A stretch of 64,000 bases of DNA from Salegentibacter agarivorans (lineage in GTDB: Bacteria > Bacteroidota > Bacteroidia > Flavobacteriales > Flavobacteriaceae), in the NCBI RefSeq assembly GCF_900113135.1, contig NZ_FOOH01000002.1, forward strand, positions 216,064-280,063, given 5' to 3'. The translations under genes and the position numbers were made by a program. The first letter of the stretch is position 1. Every line of letters begins with the position of its first letter. Shown here piece by piece: positions 1 to 9,230 of the stretch. A model generated the notes under the pieces. It was not told the DNA's origin and did not search any database. It was given only the letters and a program-made list of their open reading frames with translations.

Positions 1-10
1 TTCAAATGAG

Positions 11-31
11 ACCCTGAAACAAGTTCAGGGT
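11..31. repeat. REP-like intergenic hairpin
   Basis: ACCCTGAA (11-18) and TTCAGGGT (24-31) form a perfect 8-bp stem around a 5-base loop, just downstream of the minus-strand SRPBCC gene. Hairpins of this sequence are familiar as dispersed intergenic repeats in flavobacterial genomes (recalled, not searched). It might help end transcription, but no clear T-run follows on either strand. Confidence 0.55.
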
Positions 32-57
32 GACAAAGATTTCTAAGCCTGGTAATT

Positions 58-921
58 TCATTTTAAATTTTCCGCATACTTTTTAAAATTATTCAAAATG
101 GCCTGCCAGCCTTCTTGCTGCATTTGGCGACTGTTTTGGTTTTCGGCTTCAAAGCTTTCCTCTATAAGAGTATTGTTATCTTTTTCATTAAAATTTACAC
201 TGACTTTCCTCCCATCAGAAAGTTTAAAGCTAAGAGATTTGTTAGGTTTTACTTCGCTATAAATACCTTCAAAATCAAAGCCAGTACTACCGTCTTTTGC
301 TTCCATACGGTAAGATATTTTGCCGCCTTTTTTTAAATTATTTTTAGCTGAAGTTGTATGCCAGTCATCTGAAGCCGCATTCCAGTTTTCAATATGTTCC
401 GGTGTGTTCCATACCTCCCAAACCTTTTCAACAGGAGCATTAACTATAGCAGAAATTGTTATCGGGTTTTTCATCTGGCTATCGTTTTCAGCTATTTCTT
501 TTAATTTCTCCAATGCTTTGGGCCAGGTTTTTAAAAAATAATCCTTGTATTCAGCTTTTAAATCCATAGTTACGGTGAGAATGGTCTTTCCGTTTTTATC
601 TTCTAACCGGTAATTTTCCATCAGCCCGGCCCAGGATTTTACTTTTTCACTTTCATAATCTTCGTTGCCGTTTTTATCAACCATCCCAATATGCTTAAAA
701 TTCATAATTTCGGGATCTTTACGTTTATAGATTAATGCCACCATACCTTCTCCATCGGCATTTAAGAAATATACTTTACTGCCTTCCTCCCAGTCAGATT
801 TTGCCCGGGAGCCTTCGCTAAACGGCGCGGTCCACTTTGAGTAGGTTTCATCGCTCCATAATGCCTCCCAAACCTTTTCTCTAGAAGCATTAATTGTGCT
901 TGTAAATTCTTTTCGTTCCAT
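58..921 (-). CDS. Tandem SRPBCC (AHSA1-type) protein
   Basis: The protein has two START-like SRPBCC/AHSA1 domains of about 140 residues each. The first begins at residue 1 and the second near residue 151. Both open with the family pattern (VWEALWSDETYSKW in the first, KVWEVWNTPEHIENW in the second). These domains form hydrophobic pockets for small ligands; the substrate is unknown. There is no signal peptide, so it should be cytoplasmic. It is the last of five small genes in the same direction, three of them VOC proteins, so a shared stress or detoxification role is inferred. Two domains in one chain is less usual than the single-domain form. The family call is firm and the function open. Confidence 0.85.
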   Translation of the reverse strand: MERKEFTSTINASREKVWEALWSDETYSKWTAPFSEGSRAKSDWEEGSKVYFLNADGEGMVALIYKRKDPEIMNFKHIGMVDKNGNEDYESEKVKSWAGLMENYRLEDKNGKTILTVTMDLKAEYKDYFLKTWPKALEKLKEIAENDSQMKNPITISAIVNAPVEKVWEVWNTPEHIENWNAASDDWHTTSAKNNLKKGGKISYRMEAKDGSTGFDFEGIYSEVKPNKSLSFKLSDGRKVSVNFNEKDNNTLIEESFEAENQNSRQMQQEGWQAILNNFKKYAENLK

Positions 922-1007
922 AATTTTATTTTTTATTATTAAGCTAATAGTTCCGTTGAATTATAGAATTAGTTTTTTAAGCTTTTAAATCATTAAAAGT
1001 CTTCCAT

Positions 1008-1394
1008 TTAAAATACATTGAACTTATGACCGTCTGGATCAGAAAACACAAAACCGTAATATCCTTCCCCAAATTCATGAGGTTTGGAAACAATGGTGCC
1101 CCCTGCATTTTTAACTTCTATTTCCCACTGGTTTACTTCCTCAGTGCTTGAAGCTGCCAGGGTGAATAAAATTTCATTTCCCTTCTTTAAATTAGCTAAT
1201 TCACCATTTAATGCGGTCTTAAGTTTACTTTTTATAAAAAAGTGAATCACAAAATTATTATCTCCCACCATGAAACTCGTAAGCTCTTTTGAGGGGCGGG
1301 AATTATTGGATTTAAAACCTAATTTGGTATAAAAACTTGTTGTTCGCTCTAAATCTTTTACAGCTAAATTTGCCCATATTTGCTTTGTCTTCAT
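1008..1394 (-). CDS. VOC (glyoxalase/bleomycin-resistance) protein
   Basis: This 128-residue protein is a single VOC module with paired beta-alpha-beta-beta-beta units. It starts with NLAVKDLERTTSFYTKLGF, and the C-terminal unit ends FSDPDGHKFNVF, where the usual metal-ligand Glu is replaced by Asn (HKFNVF against the common HxxEL). VOC proteins include glyoxalase I, ring-cleaving dioxygenases and antibiotic-binding proteins, and the sequence does not tell which applies. It lies 86 bp upstream of the SRPBCC gene in the same direction. Cytoplasmic location is inferred from the absence of a leader. Confidence 0.85.
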   Translation of the reverse strand: MKTKQIWANLAVKDLERTTSFYTKLGFKSNNSRPSKELTSFMVGDNNFVIHFFIKSKLKTALNGELANLKKGNEILFTLAASSTEEVNQWEIEVKNAGGTIVSKPHEFGEGYYGFVFSDPDGHKFNVF

Positions 1395-1453
1395 AAGCTT
1401 TAGATTTAAGTTTTGACTCGATAATGGAGATTTAAATACTTTGAGGTAGTTTA

Positions 1454-2377
1454 CTAGCCTTCAAAATCCTTCTTTAATTGCTGAATATTGAATTTCTTCA
1501 TTTGCATAAAGGAAGCGACGGCACGTTCTCTTTTTTCATTATCAGGATCCTGCAGCATTTTATTAAGTAATGTGGATGGTACCACCTGCCAGGAAATTCC
1601 AAACTTATCTTTTAGCCACCCACATTGCTCTGCTTCGGGTATTGTAGAAAGCTTGTTCCAGTAATAATCTATTTCTTCCTGTGTTTGGCAATCAATAATG
1701 AATGAAATGGCTTCATTAAATGGAAAATCGTTCTCTATCCCGCTATCCATTGCCATAAAAGTTTGCCCTTCCAGCTGAAACTGGGCGTGTTTAACCGTAC
1801 CAAAAGCGTAATCGTTTTTATCATCTTTGGTATATTTTAAGATGCCTTCAATCTGGGAATTTTTAAAAACCGAAGTATAGAAATTTATCGCCTCTTCTGC
1901 CCTTCCGTGGCTTTTACCGGTAAAAAAGAACGAGGGCACAATTTTTTCTTTTGTGCTTCGAGATTCTTCCAACATTAATTGCCAGTTAACTCCAAACTTA
2001 TCCTCAACCCATCCATATTTTGGACTCCATTCATAGTTATCTAAGGGCATTAAAACTTTTCCATTTTCCTTCAATTTAGACCAAAAATCTTCAATTTCTT
2101 TTTCTGTATTACAAAGCACGAAAAATGAGACTGAAGGATTTAATTGAAAATAATCTCCGCCATTTAAGCCTACGAATTCATAATTTTCAATAGAGAAATT
2201 CACAGTCATTACACTACCTGGTTTTTGCTTATGAATTTCCTGACCTGCTTTCCCATAGCGGGAAATATTTTTAATTTCAACGTTTTTAAAAACTGTTTTA
2301 TAGAACTCCACCACTTTCTCTACCGAATTTTTTTCGTTATCGAACCACAGATGGGATATAATTTTTTGTGTTTTCAT
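1454..2377 (-). CDS. Two-domain PhnB-like VOC protein
   Basis: Two 3-demethylubiquinone-methyltransferase-like (PhnB-type) VOC domains are arranged in tandem, at about residues 1-145 and 150-290. Each contains the family's FYKTVFKN or FYTSVFKN motif and a late WQLML or WQVVP motif. Each domain also has a conserved GWVEDKFGVNWQ or GWLKDKFGISWQ segment. I take the ATG at 2377 (MKTQKIISHLW) over one four codons upstream because PhnB proteins start directly before the first strand. The ligand is unknown. It is the largest member of a minus-strand group of five that faces a GlxA-type regulator. Confidence 0.85.
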   Translation of the reverse strand: MKTQKIISHLWFDNEKNSVEKVVEFYKTVFKNVEIKNISRYGKAGQEIHKQKPGSVMTVNFSIENYEFVGLNGGDYFQLNPSVSFFVLCNTEKEIEDFWSKLKENGKVLMPLDNYEWSPKYGWVEDKFGVNWQLMLEESRSTKEKIVPSFFFTGKSHGRAEEAINFYTSVFKNSQIEGILKYTKDDKNDYAFGTVKHAQFQLEGQTFMAMDSGIENDFPFNEAISFIIDCQTQEEIDYYWNKLSTIPEAEQCGWLKDKFGISWQVVPSTLLNKMLQDPDNEKRERAVASFMQMKKFNIQQLKKDFEG

Positions 2378-2438
2378 TTTTCTAATCATTTGAATTTATA
2401 GGTCATTTTAAAACAGTTCAGAGACTATTTCTTTAAAA

Positions 2439-2801
2439 CTATTCTTCCTTCAGCGGAATTACATACGAAGTCATTTTCTTCACTTTCGCATTTTTAAATC
2501 CGTTGAATTCATAGAGGTCACAAAACCCATATGCCTTTTCTTTACCGTTTTTCTTCAACCTGAAAGTACCATTTGAGGCAGCAGATTTTCCGTGGGTAAT
2601 GATTTTATCAACCTTCATTTCCAGCATTTCAATATCTTCCATTGTAGCCATTTCTTTTTCAATTTCTGCTTTACCGCGGCTGGTGTTTCCTCCAATCATT
2701 TCCCATACAATATCTTCAGCCATACAATTTAGAATATATGGAACATCTCCTTTCGCAAATGCATCGTTAAGCTCCCGGATAAACTTTTCTTTTTCTGTCA
2801 T
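2439..2801 (-). CDS. SnoaL/NTF2-like protein
   Basis: The 120-residue protein has the length and pattern of a SnoaL-like (NTF2 cone fold) protein: an N-terminal helix with FAKGDVPYILNCMAEDIVWEMIGG, then RGKAEIEKEM and a curved sheet. Such proteins can be small isomerases or ligand-binding scaffolds, and catalysis cannot be assigned here. It sits 49 bp upstream of the two-domain VOC gene and 40 bp downstream of another VOC gene, so co-transcription is likely. There is no export signal. Confidence 0.8.
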   Translation of the reverse strand: MTEKEKFIRELNDAFAKGDVPYILNCMAEDIVWEMIGGNTSRGKAEIEKEMATMEDIEMLEMKVDKIITHGKSAASNGTFRLKKNGKEKAYGFCDLYEFNGFKNAKVKKMTSYVIPLKEE

Positions 2802-2841
2802 AATTTCGTTTTTAGTAAAACCTGTGAGGTTATGTTTTAAT

Positions 2842-3222
2842 TCATTCCTTCAAAATCGAGATAATATTTCCAGCTGGGTCTTTAAACCAGGCTATATCTG
2901 GACCTTTTCCATCACTTCTACATATTCCTTTTTCATCGGTGGCGATTTCTCCTTCATATTGTTCAAACTGAACTCCTTTTCTAACCAGGTGGTTTACAGC
3001 TTCATCAATATTTTCTACCGGTATATTTAATACGGTAAAAACAGCCGGTTGGTGATCTGGTTTTGGATAGATAATAATGTTATTATTATCAGGAATATCT
3101 AATTCAATATGTCCCATAGCATTACTCTTCACTGAAAACTCCAGGATATTGCTATAAAACTTTTCTGCTTTCTCTATATCGTTTACCGAAAAGCCGCTAA
3201 ATACTGCTGAATACTTAAACAT
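2842..3222 (-). CDS. VOC family protein
   Basis: This 126-residue protein is a single VOC module (FSVNDIEKAEKFYSNIL at the start, DIAWFKDPAGNIISIL at the end). The second half matches the common metal-site layout of small VOC proteins, with Asn rather than Glu before IISI. It is the first gene of the minus-strand group, 177 bp from the divergent GlxA-type regulator at 3400. That makes the gap a plausible shared control region. The substrate is unknown. Confidence 0.83.
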   Translation of the reverse strand: MFKYSAVFSGFSVNDIEKAEKFYSNILEFSVKSNAMGHIELDIPDNNNIIIYPKPDHQPAVFTVLNIPVENIDEAVNHLVRKGVQFEQYEGEIATDEKGICRSDGKGPDIAWFKDPAGNIISILKE

Positions 3223-3344
3223 TTCACATTAATTTATTGGTTATCATAAAATTACAGGGTTTTTAGTAAAAACAGCTGGGGGAAATACGCCAAATTTTAG
3301 GGGAGTTTGCGTCAAAAAAGTTTTAGAGTTATTAAATTAGTTCC

Positions 3345-3376
3345 TTGATTTTCAGAATAAATCAATAATAAATTCG
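3345..3376 (+). promoter_or_regulatory. Candidate promoter of the GlxA regulator
   Basis: TTG (3345-3347), a 21-bp spacer and TAAATTCG (3369-3376) match the Bacteroidota -33/-7 pattern (TTTG, then TAnnTTTG) with one mismatch in the -7 box. The same TTG-N21-TAAATTCG arrangement occurs before the thiolase gene. The match is sequence-only. Confidence 0.35.
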
Positions 3377-3399
3377 TTTTAGATACAAGAGTAAGACAG

Positions 3400-4386
3400 A
3401 TGAAAAAACATATTTCCATACTAATTCCCAGGGGCCATACCAGTTTGGTAAATATTGTTGGTTCTCACCAAATTTTTAATCAGGTGAACGGCTTTTTAGA
3501 ACAGCGCGCTAAGAAACCGCTCTTTGAAGTGGAACTTGTAGGCGTTTCTAATCCTACTGAGCAAACCAACGGACTTTTTTCAGTTAAACCCGAAAAAATG
3601 ATTGGGGAGATCACTAAAACCGATCTTATAATTATTCCCGCCATTCACGATGAACCGGCAGTTGCTTTAGAAAAAAATAAAGATTTTATACCCTGGTTAA
3701 AGAAACGCTATGATGAAGGAACCGAAATTGCCAGTTTATGCGTGGCAGCATTCTTCCTGGCAGAAACGGGGCTTTTAAACGGAAAACAATGTTCCACCCA
3801 TTGGATTCACGCTGATAATTTTAAATCTCGTTACCCTGAAGCCAATTTGGTAGCCGATAAAATTTTGACTGAAGATTCGGGTATTTATACCAGTGGCGGG
3901 GCTTATTCTTATTTAAATTTACTTCTGTATTTAGTTGAAAAATATGCGGGTCGTGAAATGGCTATTCTCACTTCTAAAGCTTTTATGATAGATATGGATA
4001 AAGCGGAGCAATCCGCATTTAGAATATTTGAAGGTCAAAAAAGTCATGAAGATCAAACCGTAAAAAAGGTTCAGGAATATATTGAAGCTCATTTTCCGGA
4101 AAAAATTACTGTAGATAATCTGGCTAATAAATTCGCTCTTAGCCGTCGCAGCCTGGAACGCCGATTTAAGAAGGCAACAGATAATACTATAAGCCAGTAC
4201 ACACAACGCGTAAAAGTTGAAGCCGCCAAGCGTAGCCTGGAAACTTCCCGTGAAAATGTGGGAGAAGTAATGTTTGAAGTCGGTTATTCTGATGAAAAAG
4301 CATTCCGGAACACTTTCAAAAAAATAACCGGGATTTCCCCGGTTCAGTACCGAAATAAATACAATCGCGCAAGGGCGAGCACTTAA
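3400..4386 (+). CDS. GlxA-type AraC transcriptional regulator
   Basis: Residues 1-180 form a DJ-1/PfpI-like domain with the nucleophile-elbow cysteine in SLCVAAFFLA. Residues about 225-325 form an AraC-type double helix-turn-helix (FALSRRSLERRFKKAT and VGEVMFEVGYSDEKAFRNTFKK, ending GISPVQYRNKY). GlxA-family proteins are transcription activators that sense an unknown small molecule through the PfpI-like domain. The gene diverges from the VOC/SRPBCC group, which it may control; this is inference from position. Its stop codon directly abuts the stop of the convergent dehydrogenase gene. Confidence 0.92.
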   Translation: MKKHISILIPRGHTSLVNIVGSHQIFNQVNGFLEQRAKKPLFEVELVGVSNPTEQTNGLFSVKPEKMIGEITKTDLIIIPAIHDEPAVALEKNKDFIPWLKKRYDEGTEIASLCVAAFFLAETGLLNGKQCSTHWIHADNFKSRYPEANLVADKILTEDSGIYTSGGAYSYLNLLLYLVEKYAGREMAILTSKAFMIDMDKAEQSAFRIFEGQKSHEDQTVKKVQEYIEAHFPEKITVDNLANKFALSRRSLERRFKKATDNTISQYTQRVKVEAAKRSLETSRENVGEVMFEVGYSDEKAFRNTFKKITGISPVQYRNKYNRARAST

Positions 4387-7305
4387 TTAAACCAAAGCTT
4401 CCCTTAAAATACTCACAGGATGCAGTGCGTTACGTTTTGTTCCATCAAAAATCTGGTGGCGACAACTTGTACCATTTGCTGAAATCACTGTCTCCTTAGA
4501 CGCTTTTCTAACTGCGGGGAACAAAGTTTGTTCACCAATATTCATACTCACTTCGTAATGTTCTTTTTCGTAACCAAAAGAGCCAGCCATGCCACAGCAA
4601 CCTGATGGAATTATACTCACTTTAAAGTTCTTCGGAAGATTGAGGATATCAAACGTCACCACCGTATTAGAAAGTGCTTTCTGATGGCAATGCCCGTGAA
4701 TTTTAATATTTTTTTCTTCTGAAGTAAATTGTTCCGGGTTTATATTACCAAGTGCGATTTCCTTTTTCAGGAATTCTTCTATGATGAATGAGTTTTTTGC
4801 CAGTTTTTCAGCTTCTGGTTTATTATCGGCTAAACGCAAATATTCATCTCTAAAAGTCAAAATAGCCGATGGCTCCAAACCTATTAAAGGGGTTTTTTCA
4901 GAAACGATATCTTTAAATATACTAATGTTTTTATTGGCGAACTCTTTAGCTTCTTCCAGGAAACCTTTGGAAATATGGCTACGGCCACTTTCTTCGTGTT
5001 TTACAAATTCTACCCGATAGTTGAGTTTATGTAATAATTCCAGCGCATCAATTCCTATTTCTGAATCGAGAAAATTGGTGAATTCATCATTAAAGAAATA
5101 TACTGTTTTGATAGGATTTTCAAGTTGAAAACGCATCTTATTTTTCTTATAATAATTAGCCAGAGTTCGCTTTGCTAAAATTGGTAAATTCCTTTCCGGT
5201 GCTACGCCCATCATCTTTTTGGCAATGCTGGAAGTGAAAGAATTTTTAAAGAAAAAATTGGAGATTCCGTGAGCTTTAGAAGCCAGGCCGTTCATTCTGC
5301 CATTGTTCGCAAATGCCTTACTTCTTAAGCTTTTCCCGTTTTCTTTTTGATATTGGTACTGGAATTCGGCTTTTAAAGCAGCTACATCAACACTGGAAGG
5401 GCATTCGCTTTTACAACCTTTACAACTAATACAAAGATCAAAGGCCTCCTTTATTTCTTCGTGGTTAAATCGGTTACTTTTATCTGAATTTGTTAAAAAC
5501 TCCCGTAAAGTATTTGCCCGGGCGCGAGTAGTATCTTTTTCGTCTTTTGTGGCCCGATAACTTGGGCACATTGTGCCACCGGCTTCAGCCGATTTTCTAC
5601 AATCTCCACTCCCGTTACATTTTTCCGCAAGTTTTAGAATTCCTTCAGACTCTGAAAAATCCATTAAAGTGGAAATCTCAGGCTCTTTTCTGTCTACTTC
5701 ATAACGAAGGGAAGTATCCATTGGAGCGGTATCGGTAATCTTACCGGGATTAAAAATATTATCGGGATCAAAAGTGAATTTAATATCCCTGATAATTTGG
5801 TAGTTTTTAGGGCCAATCATCATTTCAATAAATTCAGCCCTTACCCTACCGTCACCGTGCTCACCACTTAAAGAACCATTGTATTTTTTTACGAGTTTAG
5901 CAACATCGGTTGTTATACTTCTAAAGAGTTTTACATCTTCAGATTTCTTTAAATCCAGGATTGGACGTAAATGAATCTCACCGGCACCGGCGTGCGCGTA
6001 ATACACCGCATCCTGGCCGTAATTTTTCATTATTTCGGCAAATTCAGCAATATAATCGGCTAAATATGGAATCGCTACCGCAGTATCTTCTATACAGGCT
6101 ACGGCTTTTTTATCGCCGATAATATTTCCTAAAAGTCCGAGTCCAGCCTTTCTCAGCTCCATTGCCAGCTCTATTTGATCGCCCATTAAAACCGGAAAAG
6201 CATAACTTAAATTTGATGCTTTTAAGGTTTCTAATACCTGCTGGCTTTGTTCCTGGACTTCTTCAGCGGTATTTGCCCTTATTTCCAGCATTAAAATCGC
6301 CTTGGGATCGCCTTCAATAAAGAAGCGATTTTCTTTATATTTTAGGTTTTGTTTGGTGCAATCCAGGATGGTTTTATCCATCATTTCACAGGTATACAGC
6401 GAATGCTTCATCACCGGTACCACGGCTTGCATGCAACTTTCTATACTATCAAAATGAGCGGCGATCATAGCGGCTTCCGGAGGTTGTAAATCGTCCAGTT
6501 TCAGCGTTATTTCTGTAGTAAAAGCCAAAGTACCTTCACTTCCGCAAAGTAATTTACACAGGTTTAATGGCTCGGTAGAACCTTCCGAAAAAACTTCAGC
6601 ATAGAGCAATTCATCTATTGCGTAACCGGTATTTCTTCGGTGTAAACTTTTAGGTGGATATTTCTCAATTAGCTCTTTTTTGTTTTCTTCAGAAGATAAG
6701 TGCTTATGGATATTTCGATAAATCTCACCTTCCAGGTTTTCCAGCTTTAATTTTTCCTGAAATTCTTCTGCAGAAATATCTTTAAATTCGGCTTCACTCC
6801 CATCGCTAAGAATGGTTTTTAAAGAAACCAGTTTCTCCCGGGTTGTACCGTATTTAATAGAAGTGGTTCCGCTGGAATTATTTCCAACCATTCCACCAAC
6901 CATACACCTATTGGAAGTTGAAGTATTGGGGCCGAAAAATAAACCAAATTCATTTAAAACCCGGTTAAGGTCGTCACGAATTACACCGGGCTGCAAGGTT
7001 ACGGTTTTTGCTTCCGGATCTATTTTTAAGATTTTTGTAAAATGCTTTGATACATCTACCACGATGCCATCTCCCACACACTGGCCGGCGAGAGAGGTTC
7101 CTGCCGTTCTTGGGATTAAAGAAGTTTTATTTGTTTTTGCAAATTTTATAAGTTTCTTTAAGTCATTTTTACTTTTTGGATAACAGACTGCCAAAGGCAT
7201 TTCGCGATAAACGGAAGCATCTGTAGCAAAGATTGATCGCCATAATTTATCGTCATATAACTGGCCGTCAATTTGCTGGGATAGTTGGTTAAGTTTTTCT
7301 TTCAT
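4387..7305 (-). CDS. FAD/Fe-S 2-hydroxyacid dehydrogenase (YdiJ/Dld-like)
   Basis: This 972-residue multidomain oxidoreductase has an FAD-binding type-4 domain (PRTAGTSLAGQCVGDG, residues about 60-75). An FAD-oxidase C-terminal domain follows, ending GEHGDGRVRAEF near 480. Next come a 4Fe-4S ferredoxin-like segment (CISCKGCKSECP near 630) and a C-terminal CCG domain (HGHCHQKAL, SGCCGMAGSFG). The layout matches the large YdiJ-type D-2-hydroxyglutarate or D-lactate dehydrogenases that pass electrons to the quinone pool. The exact substrate cannot be read. It stands alone, tail-to-tail with the GlxA regulator with no intergenic base. Confidence 0.88.
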   Translation of the reverse strand: MKEKLNQLSQQIDGQLYDDKLWRSIFATDASVYREMPLAVCYPKSKNDLKKLIKFAKTNKTSLIPRTAGTSLAGQCVGDGIVVDVSKHFTKILKIDPEAKTVTLQPGVIRDDLNRVLNEFGLFFGPNTSTSNRCMVGGMVGNNSSGTTSIKYGTTREKLVSLKTILSDGSEAEFKDISAEEFQEKLKLENLEGEIYRNIHKHLSSEENKKELIEKYPPKSLHRRNTGYAIDELLYAEVFSEGSTEPLNLCKLLCGSEGTLAFTTEITLKLDDLQPPEAAMIAAHFDSIESCMQAVVPVMKHSLYTCEMMDKTILDCTKQNLKYKENRFFIEGDPKAILMLEIRANTAEEVQEQSQQVLETLKASNLSYAFPVLMGDQIELAMELRKAGLGLLGNIIGDKKAVACIEDTAVAIPYLADYIAEFAEIMKNYGQDAVYYAHAGAGEIHLRPILDLKKSEDVKLFRSITTDVAKLVKKYNGSLSGEHGDGRVRAEFIEMMIGPKNYQIIRDIKFTFDPDNIFNPGKITDTAPMDTSLRYEVDRKEPEISTLMDFSESEGILKLAEKCNGSGDCRKSAEAGGTMCPSYRATKDEKDTTRARANTLREFLTNSDKSNRFNHEEIKEAFDLCISCKGCKSECPSSVDVAALKAEFQYQYQKENGKSLRSKAFANNGRMNGLASKAHGISNFFFKNSFTSSIAKKMMGVAPERNLPILAKRTLANYYKKNKMRFQLENPIKTVYFFNDEFTNFLDSEIGIDALELLHKLNYRVEFVKHEESGRSHISKGFLEEAKEFANKNISIFKDIVSEKTPLIGLEPSAILTFRDEYLRLADNKPEAEKLAKNSFIIEEFLKKEIALGNINPEQFTSEEKNIKIHGHCHQKALSNTVVTFDILNLPKNFKVSIIPSGCCGMAGSFGYEKEHYEVSMNIGEQTLFPAVRKASKETVISANGTSCRHQIFDGTKRNALHPVSILREALV

Positions 7306-7412
7306 AATTATGGGTTAAAAATAGAAAATTTCCCCTAAAGCGCTTAACAGATTTTTAAACAATATTAACAATAGATTGGCTTACCAGAAGTTTTCGGAGC
7401 GGTTTTAACATT

Positions 7413-7420
7413 TAAATTTG
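7413..7420 (+). promoter_or_regulatory. -7 box for the outer-membrane protein
   Basis: TAAATTTG is a perfect TAnnTTTG box. Transcription from it would begin near 7424-7426. This excludes a TTG at 7418 as the start codon and supports ATG 7436 or 7445. No convincing -33 TTTG is seen. Confidence 0.45.
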
Positions 7421-7444
7421 CCAACAAATCTAAAAATGCTAACT

Positions 7445-7945
7445 ATGAAGAAATTAGTTTTACTTGCCGTTTTTACAATCGGCGCTACGTTTTATAACCA
7501 GGCTGAAGCTCAGACTATTTCAGACAATGCCATTGGACTAAGATTTGGTGGTGGAGATGGTGTTGGTGCTGAAGTTTCTTATCAAAGAGCAGTAGGAACC
7601 AATAATAATCGTTTAGAATTTGACCTTGGATGGCGTGATAATAGCGATTATGATGCATTTAAACTTACCGGACTGTACCAATGGGTTTGGAACATTGAAG
7701 GCGGATTTAACTGGTATGCAGGTGCAGGAGCCGGAATCTTAGGGGTAGATGCTAACCGGGAGTTTCGTGATGAGGATGACGGTACTTATTTATTCCTTGC
7801 AGGTGATATAGGTATAGAATACAATTTCGATATCCCGTTATTGCTTTCTTTAGACTTTAGACCAGAATTTGGATTCTTTAGTGATAATAATGTACTGAAT
7901 GAATTTTCTCCAGATATAGCTCTTGGAGTAAGATACCAATTCTAA
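7445..7945 (+). CDS. Small outer-membrane beta-barrel protein
   Basis: The start at 7445 gives a standard signal peptide (MKKLVLLAVFTIGATFYNQAEA, cleaved before QTIS). An in-frame ATG lies three codons upstream and a TTG nine codons upstream, but the -7 box placement argues against the TTG. The mature protein, about 145 residues, alternates polar and hydrophobic residues in about eight short strands. It ends in aromatic Phe (GVRYQF), as outer-membrane barrels do. No enzymatic motif is visible, and a porin-like or OmpW/PagP-size structural role is possible. It is monocistronic, with a strong terminator just downstream. Confidence 0.8.
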   Translation: MKKLVLLAVFTIGATFYNQAEAQTISDNAIGLRFGGGDGVGAEVSYQRAVGTNNNRLEFDLGWRDNSDYDAFKLTGLYQWVWNIEGGFNWYAGAGAGILGVDANREFRDEDDGTYLFLAGDIGIEYNFDIPLLLSLDFRPEFGFFSDNNVLNEFSPDIALGVRYQF

Positions 7946-7970
7946 ATAATAACAGATAAGGTTAAAGAAA

Positions 7971-8000
7971 AAGAGGCTGATTCAAAATCAGCCTCTTTTT
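7971..8000. terminator. Bidirectional intrinsic terminator
   Basis: AAGAGGCTGATT (7971-7982) and AATCAGCCTCTT (7986-7997) form a 12-bp perfect stem with a 3-base loop. A T-run follows on the plus strand, and an A-run precedes it, giving a T-run on the minus strand. It sits between the convergent outer-membrane-protein and bshA genes and should stop both. Confidence 0.9.
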
Positions 8001-8015
8001 TTATACGGTAATTTG

Positions 8016-9134
8016 TTAAGCTCTTTTATAAATATCTTCATAAAGGGGCATTACATTTTTAATGTCAAATTTTTCTGCAACACTCCTGGCGTTGTTTTTA
8101 AATTTCTCCAGGGTTTCATCGTTTTCCAGGATTTTTAAAGCATTAGCTGCCATTTCCTGAACATCACCCACATTACTTAAATACCCAGAAATTCCATTTT
8201 GGTTAACTTCAGGAAGTCCGCCGGTATTTGTAGAAATTATTGCAACTCCATTAACCATTGCTTCCAGTGCTGAAAGACCAAAACTCTCTTTTTCTGAAGG
8301 CAGTAAGAATAAATCAGAGAAGCAAAGAATCTTATCTATTTCGTGACTTTGCCCCAGAAACATTACTTTATCGGCAATATTGAGTTCATCTACTAAATCT
8401 TCTGCCATTTCTTTTTCAGGGCCTTCTCCAACCATCATTAATTTTGCATCTATTTTTTTCTGAATTTCATAAAAGATTTTAATCACATCATCTATGCGTT
8501 TTACTTTTCTGAAGTTACTAATATGCGTAATAATTCTCTCTTTATTTTCGGCCATCATTTCGCGTTGGCAGTCGGTAAAGGCTTTATTATCGTATTTGCT
8601 GCAATCTATAAAATTGGGTATTACTTCAATTTCATTCCTGATTTTGAAGAATTTTAAGGTATCTTCTTTTAAACTTTTAGATACCGAAGTCACTATATCG
8701 CTATTATTAATACTAAAAGTTACCGCCGGTTTGTAAAAAGGATGATTGCCAACCAAAGTAATATCGGTACCGTGAAGTGTGGTTACCATGGGTAGGTTAA
8801 TTCCTTCTTCAGCAAGCATTTTTTTAGCCATATAACCGGCATAAGCGTGCGGAATTGCATAATGAACATGCAGCATTTCAATATCAAACTGTTTTACAAC
8901 ATTTACCAATTTACTACTAAGCGCAAGCTCGTATGGTTGATAGTGAAATAGCGGATATTCTGGAACGTGTACTTCGTGAAAACGTACATTGCTGGAAAGT
9001 TGATCTAAACGTACAGGTTGGCTGTAGGTTACAAAATGTATTTCGTGACCACGTTTTGCAAGGGCCAGCCCCAGCTCTGTGGCTACCACTCCACTACCCC
9101 CAAAGGTAGGATAACATACAATGGCTATTTTCAT
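8016..9134 (-). CDS. bshA: N-acetyl-alpha-D-glucosaminyl L-malate synthase BshA
   Basis: A GT4-family glycosyltransferase that joins UDP-GlcNAc and L-malate, the first step of bacillithiol biosynthesis. The N-terminus MKIAIVCYPTFGGSGVVATELG is diagnostic of BshA. The GT4 C-terminal EX7E region is PSEKESFGLSALEAM. I start at 9134, six codons inside the longest frame, because BshA proteins begin MKIAI. The length is then 372 residues, which is normal. It is cytoplasmic. No bshB or bshC is in the window. Its end faces the bidirectional terminator. Confidence 0.93.
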   Translation of the reverse strand: MKIAIVCYPTFGGSGVVATELGLALAKRGHEIHFVTYSQPVRLDQLSSNVRFHEVHVPEYPLFHYQPYELALSSKLVNVVKQFDIEMLHVHYAIPHAYAGYMAKKMLAEEGINLPMVTTLHGTDITLVGNHPFYKPAVTFSINNSDIVTSVSKSLKEDTLKFFKIRNEIEVIPNFIDCSKYDNKAFTDCQREMMAENKERIITHISNFRKVKRIDDVIKIFYEIQKKIDAKLMMVGEGPEKEMAEDLVDELNIADKVMFLGQSHEIDKILCFSDLFLLPSEKESFGLSALEAMVNGVAIISTNTGGLPEVNQNGISGYLSNVGDVQEMAANALKILENDETLEKFKNNARSVAEKFDIKNVMPLYEDIYKRA

Positions 9135-9230
9135 TTGGCTCGATTTACTCACCTTAGCGAGAATTTAAATTACGACCAAGGCCGATTTTTTGTTTTCAAA
9201 TTAAGTTCTGCGGGCCATTCCCCCAATTAT

